DNA of 64,000 nucleotides from NCBI RefSeq assembly GCF_024679095.1, contig NC_066549.1, positions 5,985,420-6,049,419 of the forward strand. Direction: 5' to 3'. The notes beneath the pieces were generated by a model that was not told where the DNA came from, did no database searches, and saw only the letters and a list, made by a program, of their open reading frames with translations. This DNA comes from Eriocheir sinensis (taxonomy: Eukaryota; Arthropoda; Malacostraca; Decapoda; Varunidae). The translations under genes were made by a program, and so were the position numbers. Below are positions 47,798-59,740 of the stretch, in pieces (position 1 is the first letter of the stretch; the number at the start of each line of letters is the position of its first letter).

Positions 47798-48838
47798 CGC
47801 GCGAAACTATCAAGCACTGATGACCCAGCATGCTCTGAGGCTGAAAGATTTATATTAGTTCTGCGCGGCCCTTCCAGCTCCCACGCCGCCAATTACGAGC
47901 ACTCACAGAACACACGAGGAACAAAACCCGGTGTTGAGTCCTCTCTGATGATGGGGGAGAACTCTCGAAGCAGAACAGCAGGAGGAGAGAAAGGCAGTGA
48001 GTACGTGACCATCAATTTACAGGGAAGTGAACGAAGGCGATGCATGCGTTTAGCCATGAGAGAGAATGAGAGTTCGGTGAAGGAATAGAGGCAAAGGATA
48101 AAGTTGTGTATGCGTATTAGACAAGAGTGAAAGAGAATGAGGGATCGGTGAGGGAGTAGAGGCAGAGGATAAAGGGAAAAGGTAGGAAACTGAGTGATTG
48201 CTGACTGTAACGAGAAACGGAGAGCAGGCAATGAGAGGGTGACTGAATGGTAGTCTGATGAAATGGATGAGCTGGAAGTGAGGGTGAGCAGACTCTTTGT
48301 TTCTAGACCAGGAGGAATTAAAACAGTCATCTCCCTCTCTCTCTCAGACATATAGATAAATTAGATAGACACAGATAGATAGATAGATAGACAAGTATAT
48401 GGATAGATGTTTGTAAAGATTAAACTTATTGGCCATATGACTGAAGAGGTACGCTTATGTAACACCGTGGTCCCAGCCTCCAAGCCTTGCCGCTGTGCCC
48501 TGTATGGGTGGACGTGACTCATAACTTGCTCACACCTTGCCCTGCGTGAGAAATCGGTGCAAGGCGTAGGTGAAACGAGGTCGAGGCGGCGGCAAACACG
48601 CACAAAGGGCTGGAGGTATGTAATGTGAATGTGGCTGATCGGGGCAAGGCCAATATCACGTCTGGGATGAAAGACAGCTGGCGTGACGGATGTGTTTTCA
48701 TCAGTTTCTGTTTTCAGGGAAAGACCGAGTGGATCCTGGCGCCGAACAACTGTGTTTGCTGGGGGAGAACATTGAAAAACATGTCTACGTACGTATGCTG
48801 GGGTTTGAAAAGTGGGGCACGGGGTTGAGCCTTCCCAT
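47798..48838. other. No gene; short duplication
   Basis: AGAATGAGRGWTCGGTGARG and GGAATAGAGGCAAAGGATAA recur at about 48,060-48,110 and 48,135-48,175 (about 75-bp tandem duplication). A GATA run lies at 48,377-48,392. Confidence 0.5.

Positions 48839-48900
<62 letters not shown>
48839..48900 (+). repeat. (AC)n microsatellite
   Basis: AC tract of 60 bp. Confidence 0.99.
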
Positions 48901-48903
<3 letters not shown>

Positions 48904-49594
48904 TTTTCTTTCCCTCTCCCCCTACGCAGAACATTCAAGAGGTGAACTAAAAACCGCAAAGGAAAACAAAGCAATATGTGGAAAGGTCACGAGGAGGGGA
49001 ACTGTTTTGTGTGTCTGTGCTGTTCCTGGATCTACACGAAGTAATATTTCTGCGCGTAAAATATTATATGTAAATTGAAGTTCAGGGAAAAAATTAAAGT
49101 TTGAACGGTAGGTGAGGAGGTGGTAATAAATCTAATATCGAGAGCCATTCAGGATTTTCTCATTACTTCAACCAACGAGGAGGAAAATGTAAAATAAATC
49201 AAGAGGGTGCAGGAGGGAGAAGAACGAAAAGATGGACTAAAATATATAAAAAAAAAAAACACCTGCTTCGCTCAAAACTGCGTCTTTTCAAACACCTCTT
49301 CCTGTCTCCCAAGCAGAGTACAATGGAAAAGGTAAACTCGAAATGGTCGGATAAGAAGAGAGAAAAAGTTTTATATCCTCACACCAACACACAACACATC
49401 GCCAAAGAGCGTCTGTCTCCCTTTGTGCCAGCACCAGGTACCTCACACGGTGCTCAAGAACTTTTTAGTGGCAAGTCATACAAACGTGAAGTATATGTAG
49501 GGTGATATTCCGAACAGACACGAGATTATCTGTAGGAGTTTGACGGTGATCCTACCTATGTTTTTTTATTTGATTCTTCTTATTTATATTATTT

Positions 49595-49595
<1 letters not shown>
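48901..49595. other. No gene recognised
   Basis: Mixed AT-rich sequence with an A-run at 49,250. Confidence 0.4.
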
Positions 49596-49677
<82 letters not shown>

Positions 49678-49766
49678 ACAGGTATAAATGAATTCTTAAG
49701 TGTTTTTTTGTATTTTGAACGTTCCTGTCCTCTTGATAATCTCTTAATATCTTTGCGTCTGTGTTT

Positions 49767-49834
<68 letters not shown>
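49596..49834 (+). repeat. Two (GT)n microsatellites
   Basis: GT tracts at 49,596-49,675 and about 49,765-49,834, separated by about 90 bp of unique sequence. Confidence 0.98.
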
Positions 49835-49836
<2 letters not shown>

Positions 49837-50672
49837 CGAAAGCTTTCTCACAGTACTCAGTAAACAAGGCAAAACAAACAAGTAAAGACAAACAAACACT
49901 AAACCCCAAACAAACAAGAGACAAGTCCAATCTCCTCTCAAGTTTCTGGGTAACACGACCGGCCAGCAAAGTTAACGAGTAAACACTGCCTCTAACTCCA
50001 CGTCCTTCTCTAGTATTATCTTCGCTATTTTTTTTAATTTATATTTATTTTACTGCATTGTTGTCTTAGTACCTTCGTTTATTTATCTATCTTACTGTAT
50101 TGCCTTTGTATTCTCTTTATTTCATTTATTATATTTTTATTTTTATTGTCTTAGTACCCTTCGTTTATCTATCTATCTTATTGTATTCCCTTTGTCCTCT
50201 CTTATTTTATTTATTTTTATTTCACTGTATTGTCTAAGTACCCTTGTTTTTATCATTTCTGTTTTATTGGTTGCTTATCTTTATTTTACTCGATAGATGT
50301 GTATACCTTTTCAGTACATGCTATTAGTTCCATCTATTAGGAGTGGTAAACGTATTCATTTTGTTTTCTTTCCGTTGATTCTATGGTGATAATTTATTTG
50401 AGTATATGATTAATTTCTTTGCACCATAACTGTTTAGATTTTAATGACACCCTTTCCCTTGTATTTCGTAAGGATTAGTGTGTAAGCCAAATCTCAAATG
50501 TTTGTTATGGTCAGCATCTATCTATTTGTCATTCTATCCAAATATCTAGATGTCTCCCTTTCTATCCATGTGTCGAACTGTCTACTTATTTATCTATCCA
50601 TCATCTATCTAACTATTTATCTAACAAACTAACTTTCTCTCACTTTCTCCAGATATATATCTATTCATCATC

Positions 50673-50677
<5 letters not shown>
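49835..50677. other. T-rich region, no gene
   Basis: Three to four diverged units of TTTATTTTACTGYATTGTCT, TAGTACCCTTCGTTTATCT (50,040-50,270). ATCT-type short runs at 50,500-50,630. Confidence 0.6.

Positions 50678-50768
<91 letters not shown>
50678..50768 (+). repeat. (CT)n microsatellite
   Basis: CT tract of about 90 bp. Confidence 0.99.
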
Positions 50769-50771
<3 letters not shown>

Positions 50772-50968
50772 CTGTAAAGTCTCTCCGGCGCAGTCTTGAG
50801 ACGATCCACAGCAGCGATGACGCGACCCCAGGTGAACCCAACCCCCTGTACTCACTCTCCGACTCCTCGGCCCCATCATTAAGGAATCATTGCAGAAAGC
50901 GGTTTTATTTTTGCCTCTGTACTCTCAAGGTATTTTAATATTCACGGGAAAGAAGCTGGACACGCCCC

Positions 50969-50971
<3 letters not shown>

Positions 50972-51027
<56 letters not shown>
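50972..51027 (+). repeat. (AC)n microsatellite
   Basis: AC tract of about 55 bp. Confidence 0.99.
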
Positions 51028-51029
<2 letters not shown>

Positions 51030-51124
51030 CACAGCACTTTCAGTCCCGTTAAGATGAAATATATCTCCATTTTACTTTTTTCTACATTTATTTTTTTAGT
51101 TTTGTGTCAGTGCCTGCAACGTCC

Positions 51125-51300
51125 TTGGTGGTGATGATGGTAATGATGACGATGAGAACAATGATGATGGTGATGATGGTGATGACAATGGCGGTGATGA
51201 ATGCCTACCGAGAGGGACTGGAGGAGCATGTTCGATGATGATGGTGATGACAATGGCGGCGATAAATGCCTACCGAGGGGAACTGGAGGAGAATGTTCTT
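51125..51300 (+). repeat. GATGAT tract and 64-bp duplication
   Basis: GATGATGGTGATGACAATGG then GGTGATGAATGCCTACCGAG occurs twice (about 51,172 and 51,237), the second with few changes. Confidence 0.9.
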
Positions 51301-51544
51301 ACAGTTACATTATTTCGTGTGCGTGCGTGAGTGCGTCCGTACGCGGAAGAAAAACGTTATTGGTCTCGCCCTTGCACACGTTGCCGAGGCGGACTTACGA
51401 AGTATTAAGTAATGGCGCCTTAGAGGGTGACGCAGACGTAATACAGCACCGACACCGCCAGAAACGTTATGAACTCACACACGCATGCACGCGCACACGC
51501 ACACACACACATATATTGCATAGAAGTGCACACTACTCTGATTA

Positions 51545-51940
51545 ACCCTTCCGCTGTGATTGGCACGGATCTCGCCTTCACTGGTAGCCTGGTAACATAA
51601 TATATTCCCAGGTCTTTCTCTGCCTCTGTGGTGGATAGTGGAGTGTTTCCCATGTGATATTGGTGTGCTGGATATCCCTTCACTGGTAGCCTGGTAACAT
51701 ACACTCCCAGGTCTTTCTCTGCCTCTGTGGTGGATAGTGGAGTGTTTCCCATGTGGTATTTGTATGCTGGATTTCCCGTCCCAAGGTGCAGGACTTTACA
51801 TTTTTCTTAATTGAACTGCAGCAGCGGCTTTTTGATCCACTTCTGTAGCTTGGTGATGTCCTCTTGTAGGAAATCCGCATCCAAGGGGTTAAGGTCAAGG
51901 CCGGAAAATCTTGCCCTAAAACAAAGTTAAGAGACATCAA
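51545..51940 (-). mobile_element. Non-LTR retrotransposon RT fragment with 102-bp duplication
   Basis: Minus-strand frames read NVKSCTLGREIQHTNTTWET and, in another frame, MGNTPLSTTEAEKDLGVYVT and again MGNTPLSTTEAEKDLGIYYV. This is the same reverse-transcriptase C-terminal segment as at 9.1-9.5 kb. The plus-strand segment starting TCACTGGTAGCCTGG lies at 51,578 and 51,680, a 102-bp tandem duplication inside the element. Confidence 0.82.
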
Positions 51941-52037
51941 ACGGCCTCAAGACGCTGCATATATGCCGTAGCAAATATCAAGATGAAGGAAGTGGTGGTC
52001 CAGTTCGTGTTTTTATCAGTCAACTGTGTAGCATTTT

Positions 52038-52195
52038 TTTTTTACAGCAGAGGAGACAGTGCAAGGGCGTAAAAAAAGAAAACAATAATGAAAAAAAAGA
52101 AGCCCGCTACTTACTGCTCCTAAATAGAGTAGTGTGGCCAAAAAGATAAATCAATTTCGGGAGGAGAGGTGTCCTGATACCCTCCTCTTGCACCC
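52038..52195 (-). mobile_element. Family A SINE-like element, full length
   Basis: T-run, ACAGCAGAGGAGACAGTGCA, AGGGCGTA, A-run, AGCCCGCTACTTACTGCTCC, AAATCAATTTCGGGAGGAGA, GGTGTCCTGATACCCTCC. Longest copy at the 5' end of the family. Confidence 0.9.
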
Positions 52196-52855
52196 TTGTA
52201 GGTGAGAACTTAAATTATTTCACTGTCGTACAATAACGCTGGTGTAATAGGATTCATGCACATTCTAAGAGCCAATATTTTGAAGTATTCGATCGATTTC
52301 CCTGGGAGCGGCGTTTCTCACAAGAGAATACATCAAGGGGTCGCGGACTTCCTCGTTGCGCAACGCGAAGATATTATGCTGTCTCCATACGTTGAGATCC
52401 TCGTCTAGAAGTGTCCTTGGCAAACCTTAACCGCGTCCTCCATATGAAGTCTGATGAAAACATTGAATAGTGGGATTCTCACTTTGGCCATAATCAGCCC
52501 ATTGAAGGACAAAGGACTTTCCCAGCGTTCTTCATCTCTCTCTGTCTGGTGTTGATGTACTCCACCGGCTCTGGCAAATGCTCTAAACTCATCACTTCAC
52601 CTGGTCAGCTCTGACTTACACAATTCCTTCGTTGCCACTCGTTACTTTGATTGTCCACTTGTTATCAATTCTACGTATGATATGACATGAACTGCCCAAG
52701 TCCATTTCTTATTTTTACTTATTTAAATATCTTCAATATTCGTCTCTTCACTAATCCACGAGTTTTATTTTTGAATGAAAGTTTGTTAATAAAGCCCAGC
52801 GTTCCATTGGTTTTACTCGCTGCCTCAATGCAATGTTGATTGATGAACAAGGGGG
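52196..52855. other. No gene recognised
   Basis: AT-rich unique-looking sequence. A minus-strand frame near 52,997-52,719 ends in a run resembling LINE tails (GFINKLSFKNKT) but is too short to call. Confidence 0.35.
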
Positions 52856-52857
52856 GG

Positions 52858-52860
<3 letters not shown>

Positions 52861-52939
<79 letters not shown>
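52861..52939 (+). repeat. (GA)n microsatellite
   Basis: G-run then GA tract of about 79 bp. Confidence 0.99.
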
Positions 52940-52942
<3 letters not shown>

Positions 52943-54690
52943 ACAACTTCACAGAGCAGCGGTATAAATTTTGAAGGACAGTTAATTCGTCTGTCAAGTT
53001 ACCGTGTCTTCGTCCCTTCTACTGCCGGGCGTGGAGGTAACAACACCCGCGTGCAGCTCCCAGTCGTACATGTTCGCCGACAATCGTCCCTTCACGCTCC
53101 TAACATCGGGTCAAATATGGATGTGGAGAGACAGGAACAAGGGGACGATCATTTTATGCGATTGAATTTCCGTCATTTCTTGAACGAGGCAGCCTTGGAA
53201 TATGAATCATTGAGCGACGGTACTGCCGGCGAGGAAATGTAATAAGGATTGTCTCCAGCTGACGAGAGGGAGCCGAGGATGTGCGTCACAGTACTCAGGG
53301 AAAATAAAATAAGTGAACATGTCTCGCCACGACTGTCGAGTGTGGCAGACCTCACCTCCCGGAGACCACCACCACAACAACCACCACCATCACCACTACC
53401 ACCACCGCCTCCGCCAACGAAGCCGCCTCAAAGCTGGCCACCACAACACCCTTTACGGACCTTCCCTCATCCTAATGAAATATGATTTAAGAAATTCCTC
53501 CCCTTCAAAATGAGCTTCTTGAAAAGGCACGGAGGGGTGGGCGTCTCAACTCGAGGTAGGGAGGGCATTCAGGCCATACAACTTTAATCACGTCAAGCCA
53601 GCCTTTGATGCGGCGCCGGGGATGACAAGTGGTCCTCAGCGCCCCTGCCCGTCGCCGCCACCACGGGACATTTCATCCACACAAAGGTTCGCCCCTCAAC
53701 AGTAAAACGCCGAACAAAGTACACCACTAATTATAAACAGACATCCATTTAATCTCGCCCAAGGAAAAAGGATGCCTTCAATTAAGTTAATGAAAGATTC
53801 TGAGTACACGACGCTCCGGTGTCAAATTGATTGTCCCTGGAACACACCCATTCACCCGCGCGGCATCTATTTCAGGTGAGCCTCATGACGTCAATTACGT
53901 AATGAAAGGCTGAGGTATGTGCATCGAGGAAGGTTGTCCGCCTACTCATTTTTTTTCATTTAGTATTTTGACGCACATCCACGGCTCTCTATCGCCAACT
54001 GAAGACAATGCTAATAAGTTTTCCTCGCTATCATGGCCGTCACTTAACGATTGATATCCCAAAGCTTCCTCCTTCAAGAATGCCGGAAACTCAATCGCAG
54101 GAGTCATTCTTTTTGGAGTACGTCAAATAATATCCAGGTAATATTCGTCGCACGCTTTAGTCGAGGGTTTTCCACGTCCAAGTGTCTGTTACTTCTCCAT
54201 TACTACGCGGCGCAACACTTCCTTGGCAGACATTTCTTGTTGTTGCTGGAACCATCTTGTGTCTTGTCACTACGGCTCATGCTTGCGTGCATTTTGTTGC
54301 CGTGAGCATCTCTTGGCAATGCAGTTATACTCTACGGCAGTGTGTCAGGAGAAGCATAATTTCCGTTCATCCGGTACCTGGTAGTTTTTATTGAATTTTT
54401 AGCTCTTCTTTCACCTTTCCCCCTCCCGTGGCATACCTCTTGATTCTGTTTGTCTGAGAGATTTGAGTTTGTGGTTTTATAAGTCCTTGTAAGTGAGTTT
54501 GTGATTAATGCTTGCCACTTAAGTTTGATGGTCTCGCATTTATTATTTCTTTCGTTAAAGGATGTTCTTTCTGGCAGATGGAATCATCGTCACTAAAATA
54601 AGCAGCTCTCGACAACAACGGGCTGGGCAGACTCTCAGTGCCCCGAAGGACTCTACCAGGACAACAAGCATTCTAATTACACAAATATAT
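52940..54690. other. Longest repeat-poor stretch, possible regulatory DNA
   Basis: Unusually free of microsatellites except a CCA-rich run at 53,367-53,415. Contains balanced, AATTAA-rich blocks (53,700-53,940, including ATGACGTCAATTACGTAATG, a CRE-like site). A 63-codon plus-strand frame ends at 53,242 but has no recognised domain. This is where I would look first for a promoter or conserved elements of the gene. Confidence 0.3.
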
Positions 54691-54692
54691 AT

Positions 54693-54914
54693 GGTCGGTA
54701 TTACAAGACACTTTTGCTTCTCACATCAGCTATTTCTAAAGGTCAAAGAGGGGATCAATCGGGCTCTAATGCATGTTTCTTTAGGTTCACGGTACACAAG
54801 AAGGGTCAGACTACCACCAGGATCATAAAACTACTCCTGGATATGCCCACAACTCCTACGAAAGCCTTGGCAAATATGTGAACTTGGGCAACGAAATGTT
54901 TAGTAATACGGCCC
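54693..54914 (+). mobile_element. Family B TIR element, full length
   Basis: GGTCGGTATTACAAGACACT to AATACGGCCC, with AGGTCAAAGAGGGGATCAAT and CCACCAGGATCATAAAACTA. Near-identical layout to the copy at 32.6 kb. Confidence 0.85.
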
Positions 54915-55349
54915 ATAGTTTTTTTCCCACTCCCTCTAAATATTTTCCACTACATCCTGCAGGAGGGTTATTTTGAACCATCAAATATAATGTGTTGGCC
55001 TCCTCTCTTGGTTCTTATTGCTTGCTTCATTTTCACTTAGAATTTTTCTTTCGCCTTTCATTGGTCTCTTTGTATAAGGTTTCAATGTAAAAGAACTGTT
55101 GCATAGGTGATGCGCTAAAGATACACAAGTGTTTTAGTCTAAATACTCTGAACACCAGAAGGCGCTCAGTTTCCTACTTCAAAACTTCCCTCACTGCTCC
55201 ACTACCCAAATGTCACCTGCTGATCCATAAACAGCCACTGAGGTTGACACTATGAAGGATATTTTAGTAATTTCAACGTTTACTTTTACGTTCACTGAGG
55301 CATTACTTTACGTTATCTTGTTTATTTAGAATTAAGATACATTGTTGCA
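54915..55349. other. No gene recognised
   Basis: AT-rich sequence with nothing placed. Confidence 0.4.
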
Positions 55350-55495
55350 TTATATAATAATATTCACGACTTCTTCAGTACAATATATATCTGGGCACAG
55401 TATAACACAATCTGGTGAATAATAGTCTGGAGCCGCCTGTAATATCACCGAGATCAATACCGCCACAGCCAAGACTTTCCAGATCCTGCACGTAA
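55350..55495 (-). other. Possible small secreted-peptide exon (weak)
   Basis: On the minus strand an acceptor-like CATTACGTGCAG precedes a frame reading IWKVLAVAVLISVILQAAP, a signal-peptide-like hydrophobic run, then DYYSPDCVILCPDIYC and TEEVVNIII before a stop at 55,350. Three cysteines are closely spaced (C-x4-C-x4-C). I do not recognise a family. It could be the second coding exon of a short secreted peptide, or chance. Confidence 0.25.
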
Positions 55496-55499
55496 TGAC

Positions 55500-55858
55500 G
55501 AAATCCTCACAAGAAAAGAACATTATGTTGTACACCCCAGGGTCACGAGCAGACCTGGCCGTCACCTCAGTCGATAGTTGAACAATACCTGGATAAATAT
55601 GAACCAGTAATTCTAATGTAACTCTAGACTACTTGGTAGAAATCACCACTGAAATATTGCTGCTGTTGGGGTGTGGGGGGTGGTGGGGTGCACGCCTCTC
55701 CGACTCAAGCTCTCGTGGGCGGCTCGGGGAAGGCAATACCTTTGTCCCTTTCCAGGACCCTCCCGGCGGGGCAGCTGTGGCATAGTTCATTATCGTTCAT
55801 TAGTGAGTGGGCACACAGAATTTCTGGGATTCCCAAATGGGTGTGCTTCTATAGGGCA

Positions 55859-55860
<2 letters not shown>
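55500..55860. other. No gene recognised
   Basis: Mixed sequence leading into the GT tract. Confidence 0.4.

Positions 55861-55940
<80 letters not shown>
55861..55940 (+). repeat. (GT)n microsatellite
   Basis: GT tract of 80 bp. Confidence 0.99.
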
Positions 55941-55941
<1 letters not shown>

Positions 55942-56657
55942 TCGAAGCGTAAATTTTAGGGCTTAATCTACAAATACGGGTCGTTTAGTGACAGGGCTGA
56001 AAGAGGCGAGTCCTTCATTAGTGAGGGTCGCTGTGCACTTGTTCTGGTGACCCGCGTGGCCGCCGGCGAGGCCAGGCCGAGGCGAAGCGGGGCGGCGCTG
56101 CGCATCAGGCCGCGTTCCTCGAGCCCTCCATAACGCCTGGACGGCCGGGAACAAGGCTTCGGGCTGTCCCATAAAGGTATTTACGGGCTTACACGGTGAA
56201 AAATGTTGCTGACGTAAGCGTTTGGGTAAGGCTTTGGGAGAATTATTTCACGTGAAGGATGACTTACTTGTGGCACAGACAGCGACAACCACGCGATATT
56301 AAACAAAAACAAAAATGGTGAGCGTTTCTCTAAGAATATTAAAAGTAGTATTAGTCTTACAAAAATATAAATAAAAGATGAATCACATATAGAAACACAT
56401 ACAGAAAAGCAGTGAAGGGCAAACCCATTCAGAGCTTGTCGGTGACGCAGAAGAATGCTACGATGATGAATCCATGTTTATATTAATTGAGTACACAAAC
56501 AAACCAAAAGCCTCGGGTTGGAGTGAGACATACATCATGGGAGTCTCGAGGAGCAACACCCGGCGATACTGCGACAGGAGGCGGCTAGCGATGCGACACG
56601 AAGGCGAGGCGCGGTGAAAGGACGAAAGGGGATGACACGAGAAGCCGCAAACTCTAT
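55941..56657. other. GC-rich patch then AT-rich, no gene
   Basis: 56,040-56,170 is GC-rich with several CpG. The rest is AT-rich. No exon recognised. Confidence 0.35.
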
Positions 56658-56889
56658 GGGCCAGTTCGACAGCCCAACACCGAGTCATTGTAAGCGCCCA
56701 AACCAAACTATATTCTCCTCAATGCTCCGTTATTTCCACTCAAAACCAGGTACTAATAAAGAGATTTCCTGATGTGTGGTTTCCTAAAATTTCCTCCTTT
56801 CTATATGAACGCCAAACAAGGAATTTTCGTCGTATTTTGTGTTTGGTTAGGGAGCTCACAAACTTCCTGTATTGGACTGTAAAACTGGC
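56658..56889 (+). mobile_element. Family C TIR element, full length
   Basis: Begins GGGCCAGTTCGACAGCCCAA and ends TTGGACTGTAAAACTGGC. Lacks about 12 bp around ACACGAGAGC relative to the 26.4 kb copy. Confidence 0.85.
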
Positions 56890-57566
56890 ACTATGTTATA
56901 TGTTAGTCTACTAGATTCTTAACCATCTGAAGGTGTACAAATAACTAATGGCGTCGATTCGGGTTCACAATGTCTCGTTGCGTACACTTCCTCCTGCCAG
57001 TTCTTCTCCCCGTGGCTCAGACTACACTTGCCTCGTCTCCTGTACGTACTCGTCTGTTCTGCTAAATAAAGCCTTAAGAAGAAGGTTATGTCCGTTACTC
57101 TGATGTCGCCACACTCTACCTGCTCAGAATCACATGCTGAGAAGAGTACACCTCCCGTAACCACCACCCCCACCCCCCCACCCCCCGACACACACACGCA
57201 CACACATACAAGGGAAGACGAGATCCTTACAACAATATGGAAAATGAGTCTGGGCTATAACTGATGCAAGACGATAAATAAGACGACCTAAACGAGGTTG
57301 CCTTACGGTGAGTTACGATGTGCAATTTTCAGTGAGGATGTATTGTGAGGGGGAGAAGGTGGCTGCCTTGTATGGAGGAGGAGGATAGGCGACGGTAATA
57401 TAAAGTGTACGATAATGTGGATGGTTATGTCTACCCGCTTCATCAAAACACTGAGGTCTAGTCATTGGAAGACCCTAAACACTACTCTGAACAAGAATAA
57501 AATAAGAAGAATATCGAGAGTGAAGCGTTTAATAGCATAGCGTCACCCCGGAGATGTGAAGTTTGT
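56890..57566. other. No gene recognised
   Basis: Mixed sequence with a short C-rich run near 57,163-57,187. Confidence 0.4.
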
Positions 57567-58923
57567 TGGAAAGGCACGTTGTCAAATGCTTAAAAGGCAC
57601 GTCAAATGCTTAAAGGGCACGTCATATGCTTAAAAGGCACGTTGTCAAATGCTTAAAAGGCACGTCAAATGCTTAAAGGGCACGTCATATGCTTAAAAGG
57701 CACGTTGTCAAGTGCTTAAAAGGCACGTTGTCAAATGCTTAAAAGGCACGTCAAATGCTTAAAGGGCACGTCATATGCTTAAAAGGCACGTTGTCAAGTG
57801 GTTAAAAGGCACGTTGTCAAGTGCTTAAAAGGCACGTTGTCAAGTGCTTAAAAGGCACGTCAAATGCTTAAAAGGCACGTCAAATGCTTAAAAGGCACGT
57901 CATATGCTTAAAAGGCACGTTGTCAAATGCTTAAAAGGCACGTCAAATGCTTAAAAGGCACGTCATATGCTTAAAAGGCACGTTGTCAAATGCTTAAAAG
58001 GCACGTCAAATGCTTAAAAGGCACGTCAAATGCTTAAAAGGCACGTCAAATGCTTAAAAGGCACGTCATATGCTTAAAAGGCACGTCATATGCTTAAAAG
58101 GCACGTCAAATGCTTAAAAGGCACGTCATATGCTTAAAAGGCAGGTTGTCAAATGATTACAAGGCACGTCAAATGCTTAAAAGGCACGTCAAATGCTTAA
58201 AAGGCACGTCAAATGCTTAAAAGGCACGTCATATGCTTAAAAGGCACGTCATATGCTTAAAAGGCACGTCATATGCTTAAAAGGCACGTCAAATGCTTAA
58301 AAGGCACGTCATATGCTTAAAAGGCACGTCAAATGCTTAAAAGGCACGTCAAATGCTTAAAAGGCACGTCAAATGCTTAAAAGGCACGTCAAATGCTTAA
58401 AGGGCACGTCATATGCTTAAAAGGCACGTCATATGCTTAAAAGGCACGTCATATGCTTAAAAGGCACGTCATATGCTTAAAAGGCACGTCATATGCTTAA
58501 AAGGCACGTCATATGCTTAAAAGGCACGTCATATGCTTAAAAGGCACGTCAAATGCTTAAAAGGCACGTCATATGCTTAAAAGGCACGTCATATGCTTAA
58601 AAGGCACGTCATATGCTTAAAAGGCACGTCATATGCTTAAAAGGCACGTCAAATGCTTAAAAGGCACGTCATATGCTTAAAAGGCACGTCATATGCTTAA
58701 AAGGCACGTCATATGCTTAAAAGGCACGTCAAATGCTTAAAAGGCACGTCATATGCTTAAAAGGCACGTCAAATGCTTAAAAGGCACGTCAAATGCTTAA
58801 AAGGCACGTCATATGCTTAAAAGGCACGTCAAATGCTTAAAAGGCACGTCAAATGCTTAAAAGGCACGTCAAATGTTTAAAAGGCACGTCAAATGCTTAA
58901 AAGGCACGTCAAATGCTTAAAAG
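57567..58923 (+). repeat. 20-bp minisatellite, about 66 copies
   Basis: Unit AAAAGGCACGTCAAATGCTT and its variant with CATATG in place of CAAATG. A 23-bp variant (CACGTTGTCAAATG or GTTGTCAAGTG) occurs only in the first 580 bp. From about 58,165 every unit is 20 bp. No spacers and no dyad in the unit. Confidence 0.98.
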
Positions 58924-59380
58924 AATCATGGAGCAGAAAATAAATAGCTGAGAAATATATACGAAAATCCCACATACAAAAATACTAACTTAATGACCGT
59001 TGTTGTTGTTGGTGGTGGTGGTGGGGGGGGGGGGAGAGAGAGAGAGAAAGACGGCAATGATGTAGTGAAAAGCCACCGGAAAAGCAATAGAGAAAACTTG
59101 TGACGAAAGTGCCGGAAAGTTTAGGATTGGCCTGGGTAATGAAGTCTTGTGTCAACCGCCATGCGCCGAAATCATTTAAAAGCTTTTACCAGAGGATAGA
59201 AAAAATACCAGAGTTTAGTGGGCGAGATGCAATAGCGGTGAAATGACTGGTTTAGAACACTGATTCATGGCAGAGGTACAGATCGGTTGTAAATGCTTGC
59301 TGAATAGTTCAACGTTTATCAGTTTATGAACAAATATCTGCTTATACTGAAGCTGTGCAGAGGTGGGTGGCCGATCTTCA
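58924..59380. other. No gene; short GGT/GA tracts
   Basis: GTTGTTGTT/GGTGGT run and G-run at 59,000-59,035, then GA. Remainder unremarkable. Confidence 0.5.
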
Positions 59381-59740
59381 TTTTCTCCGGCGAAAACTCA
59401 AAAAAATTTCATCGCGATATAAGACGTACTCTAACCCCTTAATTACAGAAGACTGATAAGAATTCTCTCTAAAAAAAACCACAAACGGGAAGACCTTAAA
59501 AATATATGTGTTGATCTCAAGATACAAACGTGTAGATCTCAAAAATAATACATAACAAAAACAATCAACAAAAAAATACAAACGTGTAATCTTAAAAAAC
59601 AAACAGACAATCAGAACAACAAAAAATACAAACGCGATCTTAAAAAAAAAAGTGTTGGTCTGAAAATTTAAAACTCCTTGACACAACAACAACAACAACA
59701 AAACAAAAACCAAAAAAAAAAAAAAAAAAACCGTGTAATC
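59381..59740. repeat. A-rich diverged tandem repeat
   Basis: AAAAATACAAACGYGTARTCTTA-like units recur four or more times between 59,495 and 59,745, mixed with A and CAA runs. Confidence 0.7.

Noticed and set aside
53051..53242. Small plus-strand coding exon
   Set aside because: Non-repetitive and reasonably balanced, but no motif, no clear acceptor and no family that I recognise; left as unsupported.
57567..58923. Regular 20-bp repeats as a possible centromeric or CRISPR array
   Set aside because: No spacers, unit far shorter than known centromeric satellites, and the array is only 1.4 kb.
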